The notes beneath the pieces are model-generated. The model ran no database searches and was not told the DNA's origin. It was given only the letters and a program-made list of their open reading frames with translations. From positions 1,133,001 to 1,197,000 of the forward strand of contig VICG01000015.1 of assembly GCA_008692225.1 (NCBI GenBank): DNA of 64,000 bases, given 5' to 3'. Numbering within the stretch: the first letter of the stretch is position 1; the number at the start of each line of letters is the position of its first letter. The stretch comes from Monilinia fructicola (lineage: Eukaryota > Ascomycota > Leotiomycetes > Helotiales > Sclerotiniaceae). A program made the position numbers and the translations under genes. Below, one piece after another: positions 10,875-23,756 of this stretch.

Positions 10875-13138
10875 ATTTTCTTCTTTTTGTTGACAGACTG
10901 AAATTGTATGACTACAGTAACGAAAGTGTGATGATATTAAGATATTATGGTGATAGGAGGATTGGGAAGTGATGAGAGTGATGATGTGACAAAACCTGAA
11001 CGAATGTGGTTGTTGTGATGTGTGTGTGAGAGAGGGAGGAAAGTAAGAAGACGAAGATAGAGATGGGAATGTAGAGGCGTTAAGTACTTTGTTGATGTTA
11101 TATGCAGGTAGGAACAAGTTGCATGCACTGCATGCACTAGCTGGGTTTTTGTTTTTTATTTTTCAACGGTTAGTCATCTTGTACGAGATTATGTCAAAGG
11201 TGAGATTTTGAATGCTGGGAAAGGTAGGTGCGAGGGAAGTATTGGAACGTGGAGTCGGTAGTAGGAAGGTAGGTACTAGGTAGGTATGGACGTGAACAAT
11301 GGGGAAAGAACGACTGATTGGTTGGTTGGTTGGTTGATTGATTGACTGCCTGCCTGTCTGTCTGCCTTCCTGCCTTCCTGCCTTCCTGCCTGCGTGATTG
11401 CTTGCTTGCCTTGCTGCTGCGCTTGTCCGGATTCACAACTCCATTCGAATCAATATATCGGGTTACTAGTGACTACTAGGAACCGAGGTACGAGCACTAG
11501 GTAGTTCAATGTGATTTGCTGTGCTGTGCTGTGCTGTGCTGTGCTGGCTATGTTGACTGTGTTGACTCTGCAGACTATGCAGACTATGCAGTATTATCCA
11601 TTCAACCACCATTCTCTCCTCTCTCCATCACCAAACCTGCCTTCTTTTGGTTGTTCCAAACTTAGAACACTTAGACTGCACTCGCCACTTGGTAATGAAT
11701 GCTTTTTAAGTTTCAGTCTAACAAACTGCTCGTGTACAGTATACAGTATCTCACTCCGCAAACGAAGAAGTTACTACTGCCTGTATAGCCATCCCGTTAA
11801 TCTACCAATAACATCGGCTTAAGATCAAAATGAGAAGAGTCACGATATACTTTCATCGAATAGTATAATAGCTCTTCCTCTTTCCACCCAATGAGATGTC
11901 GATATCAATTCCAAAAAGCTTAGCAACTAATACATGGTCAGATCTTACCGGTACGATGTGGCTTGATTATTACTTCATTTGATATCGGAGACATGAAAGA
12001 ATCGACTCGCGAATACGATGCAATCAATAGTGTAGCTCGATAGGATAGTATGAGGAGATGGAAAGAAAAGAACCAAAGAGAGAAAGAAATCTTTTCCGAC
12101 TTCCGAATATTTGAGTCGAATCCTCACTCATACACCAACCACGCCTACTTTCCACTTTTCCCCCGGTTCATCTTCCCACACTTGGTAATCCGCTTTGTGC
12201 GCCCAGACCTGCGTCATTGGTGAGATTGATTGATAGGATATCTATTTTCGTCCGAATATCCAGTCTAACACGAGAATCTTTCACTCCCAAGAATCTTGAG
12301 AGACGCCTGATAACTCTAGTACCTTCCACTTCCCATTCATTGTTGTCATCGGTTATAGGAACTAATGACTTGTGGCTCCCACATGAGAAGTTATCCCGAA
12401 AGCTTCTCCCTTTCCATTCGTTGGTAGCTTGATATCCAAGTATTTCACGTACTTCCCATCATCTCCCAACCAATCGTTAGGAAAATTCTTGCTCACTGGC
12501 TTCTCACATGTTCCTGAATACCTAGGTATGTTCAGCTTTCATACCCAATGAGATGGCGGACAATGTTTTGACGAAGATAGTGTTAGCTTAATGCAGATGG
12601 CTGTAAACATGTTAGAGGTTTGCCCAATTTCTTCCATCTACAAGTAGAGCAAGTAGGTTTCGGCTCGTCCCCTCTGTCTTTCTCTTAGACTTCAGGTTCC
12701 AATATTTAAGGCTGTCAATGCGTGGGACTAGATGTATGCTGAAGAGTCTATAAAGTGCGATAGAGTGCGATAAAGTGGATGACGGAGACGATGAACCTTG
12801 GTGAATTCGAGAATTATACAAGTAGCTGGTGAAAGGAAGTGGGAAAACTTGTGAGATCGTCATCCGCCGTTGACGATCAACGGAAAAAGGGTTGAGATTT
12901 TAGTCCAGATTCCCGTTTTGTAGAAAGTCGAGATGGTCTTCCGGCAAGGGTTTCCCCATATCGTTCTAGTTTGTTTACTAAGCCATCGGATCGGTTCCTT
13001 CGCCAAGCATTTTCTCCGCCAGAACATCGTATTCAGTAGACGACCTCAGTCAACACATCGTATACTATTCTTTCTTTGTTAAGCTTCATGCAGAAGAAAA
13101 TGTCAATGTTGCACATGTCATCATCGTTGTTATCCTGT

Positions 13139-13232
13139 TATCTTGTTATCTTGTCATCTTGTCATCTTGTCATCTTGTCATCTTGTCATCTTGTCATCTT
13201 GTCATCTTGTCGTCTTGTCATCTTGTCATCTT
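13139..13232. repeat. 8-bp minisatellite TCATCTTG
   Basis: About eleven to twelve tandem copies of TCATCTTG, with TTATCTTG variants at the left and one TCGTCTTG variant. It is non-coding. Confidence 0.9.
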
Positions 13233-14551
13233 CTTACTGTATCTTGCTAATGTGATCATGTAATTATACCGTACAGATAATCTCCAAAAAGATGGCGGCA
13301 TGAAGAGGATGGTGCCGATATATGGGGTACACAAGGGGAATGTGACGAAGGGAATTCGCATAGGGCTGGAAATTGACGAGAAAAACTTAAATACGATCAT
13401 CCACTGATTCAGAGCATTGGAAAGAGGCCCCCCAGATTTGGCTTTCCAGAGGTGAGTGAAGATCTTCTACTTTCTTGCACATGCCAATGCTATGCAACCG
13501 AACCTAGAACGCCCTTTCCATAGATCGGAGCCGCTCTCCCGCAAGTTCTGAATCTGACGTCAAGCGTTCATTTCTACGGACATCCCGGAACGATGCCAAT
13601 CAATCTATCCTGACTGATATCGGTCCGACATAACACGAAGGTCAATGGCAATGGCAATGGTAATGGCAATAGCAATAGCGATTGTGAATTCCGAAAGCAC
13701 ACTCACGAGACAAGGCCAGACAGAACTGGTTAGCAATAAGCTCACCATGGGGATGTAGTTTCCAATTCGACCAGCCCCTCAAGGTTAACAAAAACTATTG
13801 TTTTTCCACCGGGAGAAACCCTCAGTACGAGGGAGTGAAGACTTCTATTTTCGTGATGTCTTGATGTTATAATCAACATGCGGTAGATATGCATCGTGTC
13901 AGCAGTAGAGATACGACACGATCATGCTATACCACAACTCATGTGGTGAGCCGTCAATGTTCAGCAGATACACTGACACAGTCCATGCATTGAACTGCGA
14001 GGAAAAATCAGCCTAATGCTTGCTTGACTTTGATGCAGGAAGATCGTACCATTTCCTCACAAATGTCTTCAAGTACGAGGTCTGAAGTCAGATACCTGGT
14101 ATAGCCTCACTTCTAGCACGAGATCTTTTATGGTCCAAGTTCAGGTTCAGCAATTTGCCGGATCCTTATAAACGTAAGAGTGATTCCACAACACACATAT
14201 TCCGCCGCTTTCAAGTCAACGATACTCTATCCAAAGACGTTGAGCTCGTTTTATTCACATCAGTCACTACAACGCGATTAACCTTTTTATCAGTCCCACT
14301 GATGCGTAGGATTACGCGTCCACAACATCATGGCGTTCATGATACAGTATGAATGAATGCTAGTCTAAAATTCGTCCATCTTCTCCAGCTTTCATCGTCA
14401 TCTCACCTCACACCACACAGTCTTCATGACCATTCTGACGAATCGACCAATCCGATGCAGCTATATCATCCTCTCCAAACAAACCACAGTATTCCAAGTT
14501 GCTTCAACTTCTTTCGAGTCTTTATCACGAAATACCCAATATACTTCAAGG

Positions 14552-14597
14552 ATCACAATCACAGTCACAGTCACAGTCACAGTCACAGTCACAATCA
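14552..14597. repeat. 6-bp microsatellite CAGTCA
   Basis: About seven copies of CAGTCA/CAATCA. Translations in several frames give Thr-Val or His-Ser repeats, so open frames here are artefacts. Confidence 0.85.
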
Positions 14598-17252
14598 CCC
14601 TTGGTAATTCTAGGAGTTCTAGACACCAGAATCCAGGCTTATTATACAAGTACTCCGTAATTAGTAATTGAATCTTAGCACGGCCCTCAAGATCAGCATC
14701 GGCGTTTGTAAAGGTCGATCCCGACATGCATTACTCGATTTATGCACTACATGGTATCGACATAAAGATAAGCACAATTATCTCCACTTTATCTTTTGCT
14801 CGCCTCTGCTCGCCTCTGCTCGCCACTACTTACCTGGCGACCCTACTACCTAGGATGAAGGAGAACTCCATGAATTACGAAAAGTTTTCTCACTAAAATT
14901 ATCGGAGATCGTCACTTTCCTTCTGTATTCGTAGTCACTGGTAGGTTGAAGCCTGTACAGACTCCAGAGTAGTTCTATCATCATGAAGACCTGCTCGGAA
15001 AAGAACTCATTTGTCGATAAGCTCGCCAATAAGCTCAAAACTCATGGATGATGATGGATGGATGGATGATGGATGATGAACCTCATCTCACTATTTTTCT
15101 CTTTTGAGAAGTTAAGAAGTTTCTTCACATTGGTCCGCTTTATACGTCACATCGATGCGAGAAGAAGAAGATCTTTTGCTCATCTTCTCTTCTAGATTTC
15201 AAGATTTTAAGATATTCTAGTCGGCGAAGGACATACCTGTAGATGCATCTTGATAAATTCAGAAAGCTGCACTGGCCACAATTAATACTGTAGAGTACAG
15301 TACTGTACAAAATAGGTCCATACCAGAGTATATTATATCATCATACCACACACTCACATTCCACTCGTCCACCTATACTGTACTGTATCTTATAAGCAAA
15401 ACCAAAAATACGCATGAATCAAAATACGAGTAACAATATCCGGACTTTCCCCAAGTAGCCATCCCATCATCAATAGGTAATTAGATAGCCATCGGTCCTT
15501 CATTTTGTCCCAAATTGTGAAATCTCAAAACTCCCGCGCGCGCTCAGACGCAAAAATCTCGATCGGGTCAATGTCATGATAATTATAGTCATGAATACGG
15601 ACGGCAGGGCGGAGTAACGATTCATGAAACCATTCCCTTCCCTTCCCCGAGCCAATTTCCTTAAGCTTTGCCTCCTTCGAGGCGTCGAGCCTGGCGAGCC
15701 TGCGAGCCTTTGCTGGCCGGTGAGCGGGAAACCTTGGTCCGAGTTAGGAGGCACCACCGAATAGGAATGTCGGAGATTGGGATGTGCGGTTTCCTGGACG
15801 TCTTGGGGCTCAGGGCTCAGGGCAGTTTGGGTTTCATACAGTACCTGGGTAGTAGGTACATGCTGTACTGTGTGGCTTTGCGGCTTTGCGGCTTTGCGGC
15901 TTCACGGCTTGCCATGTGTCTGGCCCCGCTGTTACACCGGTGTGGTGGTTTGGGTAGGCGTGGTGGGTGGGTAGTGGTTGATCTTGATCTTTTACGATGG
16001 GGATGTCTTTGCAGGATGCTTTTGAGAGGTGGCTCTGAGAGATCAGGGTGTTTAGACTTTAGGGTTGCATGCTTTAGGCTTGCTTTGACGGATCTGGGTG
16101 TTGGGAAGATGGCGGTGACGTGAGGGGGTGAGGAGGAATTTGCTTCCGAGGATGCCTCCTTTGTTTGCATTTTGGCATCGCATTGTCGTGGGAGACAGGA
16201 CATACATAGTGCATATTACCTACCTACCTACCTACGCTGTATATGCTCTGTCTGACCTCATGGAGTTGAGTGGACGTACGTAATAGTTATTGAATACACG
16301 GTGTGAGCGATCATGAAGGCAGAATCAATGAGAACGTGCGAATTGAACGAAGTGCAGTACTCTTATCATTCTTGGTATTGGCATCACCGCGTCCGCCATG
16401 CATATGCCTTATGGTAGTCCACGAGTTGGTTACACAACAATGTGATGATTATTGATTCGTGGCAGTCCGCGACTCGGGGAAGCGATCTTTTGAGTTCTCC
16501 AGCCATTGTGTGCGAGTACAAAAGGGGGCATTTCAGGCTCTTCAGCCCTTGAATGCAGGGCCGGACTGCGTGGCCTGACTGCATGGGCGTCGTCGGTAGG
16601 TACCCATAAGGTTCATTGCGCGGGTCGCTTGCCCTTGCAGTAGCCAGGAACCCACAAGGAGGAATACAAAATGCCGTACGACACAGTCACACAGTGGGCA
16701 AGAAAGCCGGTATCTCACATGTGTTTATTTTTGTTGTACAATACGTACATACAGACTCCATACAGACAGGATGGCGTAAGAGTTTTCGGTTTTTGCGGGA
16801 TTTATATTATTCGACCACTGATAATTGATCTATCGACAGAAACTTGCTGGAACGTGCAGGAGGCAACCTTGGTGGGAAAAAAAACAAGGTGATTGAAAAA
16901 TTTGAACATTACACTACGTATGCAGCAGCGTGCAGCAGCTCCTCCATCCACCAATCCTCTTCAAGCCCGGCATCACAATCGAAACAAACTGAACGGACGA
17001 GAAGAAACTTCTTTATACGGCTTGTCCTTGCCAAAGCCAAACCACATGCAACATGGCAGCGGGACCGCCATCCTGGATGATCTCAAGCGAATATCCATGC
17101 TCATTGTCCACCGTCTCCGCTATCGTACTGCGGCCCTTCCCCGAAGGCCCGCGACAGGATAGATACAGAGGTAGGAAGAAAGGAACAGACTTCGCCTTGA
17201 CGGGCAGGCAGTGGTAGGCTGGTAGCACATTCTTCGCAAAGACTCCCAAAGC

Positions 17253-17288
17253 TGCACAGTTGCACAGTTGCACAGTTGCACAGTTGCA
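17253..17288. repeat. 8-bp minisatellite CACAGTTG
   Basis: Four perfect tandem copies of CACAGTTG followed by a partial copy. It is non-coding. Confidence 0.85.
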
Positions 17289-18376
17289 AGGATGCGAGAT
17301 TGCAGAGCTCGAGAATCATTCCGACAAATTTGGTGTAACGATGGAATTGCAATACAGTACCGTACCGTACCGTACCTACAGTATTTACCCACCTCAACAA
17401 CTCCGAGGTTTGGATGAATGAATGCTCACTCGTATTATTGATATGGTGTATTTCCGCAATTTATCCATCGGCCATCGTACCACGGTATTTCGTTGGCCAT
17501 GTCTTCAATATACTGTATTGAGATTGATTGTATGGTGGCAGAGAGCCATATATCGAATATGCCGATATTCTGCACAGTCTGCTCACATCAGCCATGCCTA
17601 CATATCATGACTGGTCACTGCAGAAAAGCACTTTGCGCGATTCGGATTTCTTCAAGACGTAAAAACAGAAATAAGCTATCAAAAATTTGCACCCTGAACC
17701 AGTGCGTCTAGAACCTTTATCCGGTTTTCTTTTTCTTTTTCTTTTTCTTCTCTCCTGTTCTTTTTTTCTGCGTGGGCGAGGAAAGTGTATCTCGATGCAG
17801 CAGAAATTGCAGAATACAGTAATTCAAGGAATGCCATAAGCATTCATTGGCTGGTCTGCTTACCAACATATTCTCCACATCCGTTCTTAATACCGAATAG
17901 ACTTTCCCGCCGCGCATGCCCTACGCATAGCCTGCCGTTAAGATTCAGGAACCGAAAGTCATCAATCCAATCAAAGTGTAAGCGCATCTTTCTATTGACT
18001 CCATCCTTTCCACCAAAGGACGATTCTCCATCTTGCCAAGGCTGCTTCCTCCGAACCACACATGCCGGGAACTTCCCTATAGGGTTTGGTGGCTGTTTAA
18101 GAATGTCTTTCGTGTAGTCTGGCGTGTCCCCTAATCAGCGGGACGTGGGAATATTTATACTTGTTTAAGCTTAGGTAGTGACCTGTACAGATTAGTCTGC
18201 ACCCTGATCATAAGCAAAGTTAGCAAACGTTCTGGACGCAATTGTTTTTGGTTCCGATGGAATTATGGTTGTCATGACTCCACAATTGCCGTGGTTTGGA
18301 CAGGCTGAGCTAAATGGCCGCGCTGGCGTTTTGGGACCTTGGTCGTGTCCCCCCGATTACTCTTAGATATCGTGTC

Positions 18377-18383
18377 TATATAA
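18377..18383 (+). promoter_or_regulatory. TATA-like element upstream of the small secreted protein
   Basis: TATATAA lies about 350 bp before the ATG at 18733. The region in between is CA/CT-rich with no competing open frame, compatible with a long 5' leader. This is positional evidence only. Confidence 0.3.
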
Positions 18384-18732
18384 TCCGTTGAACTCTCGTA
18401 GTGTCTGTTCCTTTTTCCTTTCATCCGCGACGTCGTCTGCAAGAGTTCACTCATTCATTAAATTACTCAACATTTCGATCTGAGATCGCACTTGACTTTA
18501 CAGTCATATCACCGCTTTTACAGTCAGCCTAACAGCAAAACCTTGTCTCTACGACACCTTACCCTTCAAGTCTTGACGACTCTCCATAACATCATTCCAA
18601 TATTCGATCATAAACCCTCCTTGCCAAAAGAAGCAATAAGTACCGATCGACCAACTTGAAGTAAAGCACAGTCTTACTTTATCCCAACCAATCCTTACCA
18701 AGTTTAAACTACACACACGCACATCACTCAAG

Positions 18733-19275
18733 ATGCAATTCGCAACCTCCATCCTCGCCGCTGCCGCTGCCCTTGCAACACTTGCCTCAGCCGGCTCCGT
18801 TCACTTCGTCAACCAAGACAGCACCACCCGCAAGATTGTCTTCACCCCTACCTCGGGCTGCGAATCCATCGACTCCATCACCATCGACGGCCTCGGCACA
18901 GCCAATCAAACCTTCCCTACTGCCTGGATCGGCAACTGGTATGCCGTCTCTGAGGGCGCTAGCAACACCGATGGCATGCTCGGAGAAGTCTGCTTCGATT
19001 CCTGGGGTGGCATGACTTACTTTGATGTCTCTGCTATCGTCAACCCCAATGACACTAATGGTGTTAAGGAGCTTTTCCCTCTTGGAACTGGAACCCCCGT
19101 CTCAGGATGCCAAAGTTTCCCCTGCGATAACGCTTACAACAAACCTGACGACGTCCAAACCCAAGCCACCGATTCCGATGCGCTTGTCTGTCTCCTTGGC
19201 AACCTAGAGAGTTCCAAGCGATCCGTCGGTGGAAAATTCAACCGGGACTTCGTCACTGGTCAGGGATCTGCATAG
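18733..19275 (+). CDS. Small secreted protein, single exon, unknown function
   Basis: This is a 180-residue intronless frame with a clean signal peptide (Ala/Leu-rich core, cleavage expected after ASA near residue 20). The mature protein starts GSVHFVNQDSTTRKIVF, which suggests a beta-sandwich, and has five cysteines: one near residue 43, one in GEVCFDSW, two in SGCQSFPC and one in LVCLLG. An odd number is unusual for a secreted protein. There are two N-glycosylation sequons (NQT, NDT). The C-terminus is polar, with a KR pair and a GKFNRDF segment, and has no GPI signal. I do not recognise the family securely. Similar fungal proteins sometimes carry a 'DNase1' label in databases, but I see no nuclease motif. 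Codon use is strongly biased to C-ending codons, unlike the surrounding DNA, which suggests high expression. The context signs (isolated, gene-poor, secreted) fit an effector or wall protein. Confidence 0.85.
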   Translation: MQFATSILAAAAALATLASAGSVHFVNQDSTTRKIVFTPTSGCESIDSITIDGLGTANQTFPTAWIGNWYAVSEGASNTDGMLGEVCFDSWGGMTYFDVSAIVNPNDTNGVKELFPLGTGTPVSGCQSFPCDNAYNKPDDVQTQATDSDALVCLLGNLESSKRSVGGKFNRDFVTGQGSA

Positions 19276-20140
19276 ATCCTGTGCTCGATTCACTCTTCGA
19301 CGTTTGAGGGAGGAAAGGGGAAAAGCAGGAAGGGGGAGGAGCATGGGTGGGATGCAATGCGATACGATGTATATACAGCACAATCCAAACCGAACATTTC
19401 GGGCTCACCCAGCCAAACAATAATGTACGTCAGCGCCGCTAAGCGTGCTGCGATGTGGCATACGAATTTTATGACTGCTCTTTTCATGAGGATATACAAA
19501 AGGATACATGGATGGACGGGGACGGGGATGGCACGGATCGTAACTCACCCATCCAATACGCCCTATTGGATAGGACCTATTAGATACGGATGGCTTGGAT
19601 AGGATGTGGTGTATCGGCGTGGGCATACCCCTACTTTTGGGTGGAAATCTCTTTTTTTTTCTTCTTCTTCTTCTTTTCTTGAATTTTCTCTGGGATGGAT
19701 CAAGAATTCTGATTCTCTACACTCGCTTTTTTAGACTTATCCTTTGGGGGAGCGGGGCAGGCGGGGGGAAGGGGAAGGGAACACCAAAACCCAAAAAGAG
19801 CAACACTTCAAAAGTACATAGATTTGAGAAGCAAGATGGTGGATGGCTCGCTTTCCAAGCAACGGGGAGGATTTTGGCTTGCGTGAAAAAATATCATTCT
19901 TTGATCATATATTTCTTGTGTCGTTTCCCAACGTGCTTTATGTAATGGTGGCCATGTGATGTTACTGTTATGTGATGTTATGTTGTTCGCACAGCGTGTG
20001 GTATTATCTTCGGCACTTTACATTTCCAGTCATCCATTGATCCATTGATCCATTGATCCATCGTATATTCCCACCTAGGTAGCTCCTACCCAATACTACA
20101 GCACCACGCACCGGAGGAACGTTACCTTACAAATCGAAAG

Positions 20141-20187
20141 AAGTCAAGTCAAGTCAAGTCAAGTCAAGTCAAGTCAAGTCAAGTCAA
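20141..20187. repeat. 5-bp microsatellite AAGTC
   Basis: Nine uninterrupted copies of AAGTC, ending in AAGCG. It is non-coding and likely polymorphic. Confidence 0.9.
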
Positions 20188-22796
20188 GCGAAGTGAAATC
20201 ATAGCCCCACAATTTTCGCTCAGCATAAGCATTGGCAAACTCTCCTCCCTCCTCCCCTCCCCCACTTCTCTTCGCTCAAGCCTGACCTCATGGTTCTGAG
20301 TAGGTACACCGGTACAGTACTACTTACTGTACAGAGTCTGTCGGTAATCAGGTAATTCCTTGTCCCTACTTTACAGCACCTAGGTAGGTAGGTACTCCGC
20401 ACTGTATCGCATCATGACCGGATAAATGAAAAGAAAGGAAAGAAAAGAAAGGAAAAGAAAAAAGAAACCCACGGATCGATGGATTATGGATGTACAGATA
20501 CATTCCTGAAGCTGCGATTGAAAGATTGATTGATGCTACTCTGTACGGATTTGGATTGGCGAGGTTACTGCACAATTACTGTACTACCTCTGCACTCTGT
20601 AGCCGGCACCGCTGGTACTGTACTGTCCTGTCCTGTCCTCAGTAGTACAGCCAGCCAGCCGAACGGACAAGACAAGACAAAGTTGAAAATTTTTTAGAGC
20701 ATGTTTTTATGTAATCTTACGTACTGGATATCCATCCATCCCATGGATGTCGTAGGAGTGCGTGCTGTGCTCCGCACAAGGAGGAAGTAGGTTTTTAGTG
20801 GGAGCTGGAGGTAGGTACTGCCTGCGGAGGTTTGCAGAGTAGGGTTGGGACGGAGTACGTACAGGAGATGGATGGTGAAAGGTAGGGAGGGGGATGGATA
20901 CAGTATCTCTCTGCGGAGGTTGTTGCTGAGGTGATTGGTCGTGGGTGTGCATGGTTGGGTGGTTGGGTGGATGATTAGGTAAGGAGGGGGTCGGCTTGAT
21001 GGTTTGACTGAAAGTTTAATAATCAAGGTGTAGGTAAGGTTAGGGTAGGTCAATAAATTTAGACGTTGAGTTTAGTTAGAGTATGTAGTAGTCAGACGAG
21101 GAGAAAGGATGGTAGAATCATTTGCGGTTGGGTTTGTTTGTTTGTTTGTTTGTTTGTTTATTTGTTTGTTTATGATGCGTTTGGTCAAAAGCAGGCAGGC
21201 GTTGGTTTGGTTACTTCCTTGCTCATTATTTTGTGGACAATACTCTATTTACTTGTACTTGGTGGTTTGATTAGGATGTAAATGATACGTCGAGTATTAG
21301 GCTGACTAACTACATCTTTTGGTTTTCTTCCAATTTGAAGTTTTGGGTTTTGAGTTTGAGGCTTTGGTTCGGAAGTGCGGGAGTTGTTTGTCTATCTGCA
21401 TATGTAGCTATAGAAAATCCATCTAGGTATTGAGAGATATCAGATCGGAGGTTTTGAAAGAAACCCATACCTACGATATGCAATATATGTCTGAGGATTA
21501 AAGTTCGCCAGGGGAGGAGGGGTCGAATGAATGAGAAATTCGTTTGGCGTGTAGCATATGTAGCTGTCAGAGAGTGACGAAAATAGAGAAATAGAATGAT
21601 CCATGTGTACATATGGGTGTGGGGAATAAATAAGTGAATAGTGGATGGATGAGGATGGATGATGAGGATGGGATTTAGAGAAGCTAAGCGGTTTCATTAA
21701 GGGGTGAATCATAAACGGGGATTGGAAATAAGATGAATTAGATTCTTTGGCGAGAATTGATGGTGAATGATGGGAATGGTGAATTACGATGATGATAACC
21801 GTGGAAGCGGGAAGGTAAGCTGGGCGAATGAATGGAAATGGTGAATAAGAGTAGTGAGCGTATAGGCTCGAAGTGAGAACTATACGCCAGGGTGAAGAGG
21901 GTATAGATGAGTATGGTAGAGTGGAGGGGGAGTCTAAATGCAAGAAGATATGAAACAAGTCCCAACGAATTATAAGAAGAAATGTCATGGAGTATGCGAG
22001 ATGGAATATAAAGTCTATGATATATTGAGCAGAGCGGAATTGACTTGATGTAAGCAAAGAATAGAGGAAATTGAATGAACCTATAATTAAAAACTTTGAT
22101 GAGAAGAAATGCTACATGGAAGTGAGGACATTCAGAGTAAGGAACACCTCATCATACCCCTATCCCAATCAGCCGGCGCCTAACAACCCGAAAACAGCTC
22201 GCAGTACATTGTAGCCTACAACTGGTACTCATCCGTGACAAGAGATAAAGAAATGCAGGAATAGAACTTACATTTATCTGAGATTTAAATTTAGATTTTG
22301 GTTTGCATGTGAAGTTCAAGGTATTAGTTCATGAAGGATGAATGCGAGATGAATAGGAGAGTCTGAAGAGAGGAATATTGTCTGATAAGATAGATGATTG
22401 ACAACAGAATCTGGAGGAAAAAGAAACTATATAGGCAGAGGCAGTGAGAAGAAGTTAAGGAACCGCTTAATGGTGTTGTCCAAGTAGGTGGGCATATAAA
22501 GTTGGATCAAGAGACTTATGGTGACGCAAACATGCATTACATGAACTGATTGAAATGGTTTGGTGACACGGCTTGAAGACGCCTGCAAGAGCTGATGGGA
22601 GAGAAGGGATGGAAGATAGGAACATTTTGAATTCAGGAAGTGGAATTCTGTCAAAAGAAGAGTATAACGTCATCAAGTAACAAACATGGAAAATCCGAAA
22701 GCCAAGCTCTATTTTGTATTTCAGTGACCCAAACTGTTTAAATATACATACCCAACTCATATCTCGCGCTTAATTAAAGATTCCATCCTATTCTGG

Positions 22797-23756
22797 CTAA
22801 AATCTCTTCCAACCATATTTGTATCGTTGAAGGAGCACGATGAACATTGAGTCCTCGTCTTCTGCTGTTTCTGCCTCCTTTGCTTTTTGCCTCACGATAC
22901 ATAAAGTACCGCTGAACCAAGCCTTCGTAGAATGATACTTGTCAGTATAATATGTGCAGAATCTAATGCATTCTAAATAGACTCGTCTATCTTTATCCCT
23001 GAGCTTGATGGCATCTTCGCCTCGCTTGTGGGACACGTCTTCAACGCTACTGGCAAACTTATCCTCAGTCTTTGGTTCTCGGATTTGTCCAGCATCAGAT
23101 TCTAATACACCTCTTCACTCACATTGATGTGAATTATGAACTAGTCTCGCCGACATGAGAAATAAGGTGGATACTCTGTAGGGACGAAAGCCAAATCGAA
23201 GATCATCTGAAGGCTTTCAATATTTCAAACATGGGTGATGACAGAACCATGTTGATCATATTGTGAACAAAACAGGCTTTACTGATACCAAATGTTGTAG
23301 CGTGATCCCGCATCTGAAGAATAAAGCCGGTGGTCGCAAGGCCTTTGTCAATTTCGTGTCGGACGCCTATCATCAGAGTTGGTAACGGGCAAGGAATAAC
23401 GGAGATTGAAGCCAAGGCTCATCACGCAATGAATGAGGATTGTTTGATGGGATTCTTTCATCTTGAAAGGTATAACGACTATTACAATGCGGCTCTACCA
23501 ACAACTCATTCACCCCATAATTGTGGTCCGAAAGATATCCAATGTCGTCTATCATCAATATATAGACATACTTTTCTAAGCAGTCCGATTCTCCCATGCC
23601 TTCACCGGAATCAAGCTCTTCCCACAGAACTGAATAAACCCAGAAAAGCATTGCGCGATGATTAGGCTCACAGGCTTTCTTGATGCCGTCGGCAAGCTGG
23701 AAGGTAAGGCCGAGAACTGTGATCACAATGGACTCCAGCAAGTAGTTCCACAACGT
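22797..23756 (-). pseudogene. Possible decayed protein-coding gene, unidentified
   Basis: Three minus-strand open frames lie head to tail in different phases (about 23753-23373, 23415-23203 and 23036-22797). Their composition is more protein-like than the repeats around them. The first begins with a hydrophobic helix (ESIVITVLGLTFQLADGIKK) that recalls the N-terminal helix of fungal HeLo/NACHT-type proteins, but the match is by eye and weak. The frames are broken by stops that no good splice sites bridge. It could be an inactivated gene or chance open frames. Confidence 0.2.

Larger units (their letters stand above)
10875..18732. other. Large gene-free interval
   Basis: No gene is supported over almost 8 kb. 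Part next to 10874 is the promoter of the minus-strand wall-protein gene. Simple repeats here include GGTT/GCCT/CTTCC runs (11311-11400), TGTGC pentamers (11519-11546), GGATGATGAT (15045-15079), CGGCTTTG (15881-15905), CTAC runs (16211-16232) and ACCGT pentamers (17354-17375). A GC-rich patch at about 15.5-16.6 kb produces long spurious frames. Motifs of the TACAGTAC/TACTGTA type recur. The right end is the promoter of the small secreted protein. Confidence 0.5.

Noticed and set aside
13139..13232. CRISPR-like array
   Set aside because: The units are contiguous 8-mers with no unique spacers; the organism is a fungus.
15668..16123. 151-residue plus-strand frame in a GC-rich patch
   Set aside because: It is rich in Arg, Leu, Cys and Gly from GC-rich repeats (CGGCTTTG), has an overlapping long frame on the other strand and no motif.
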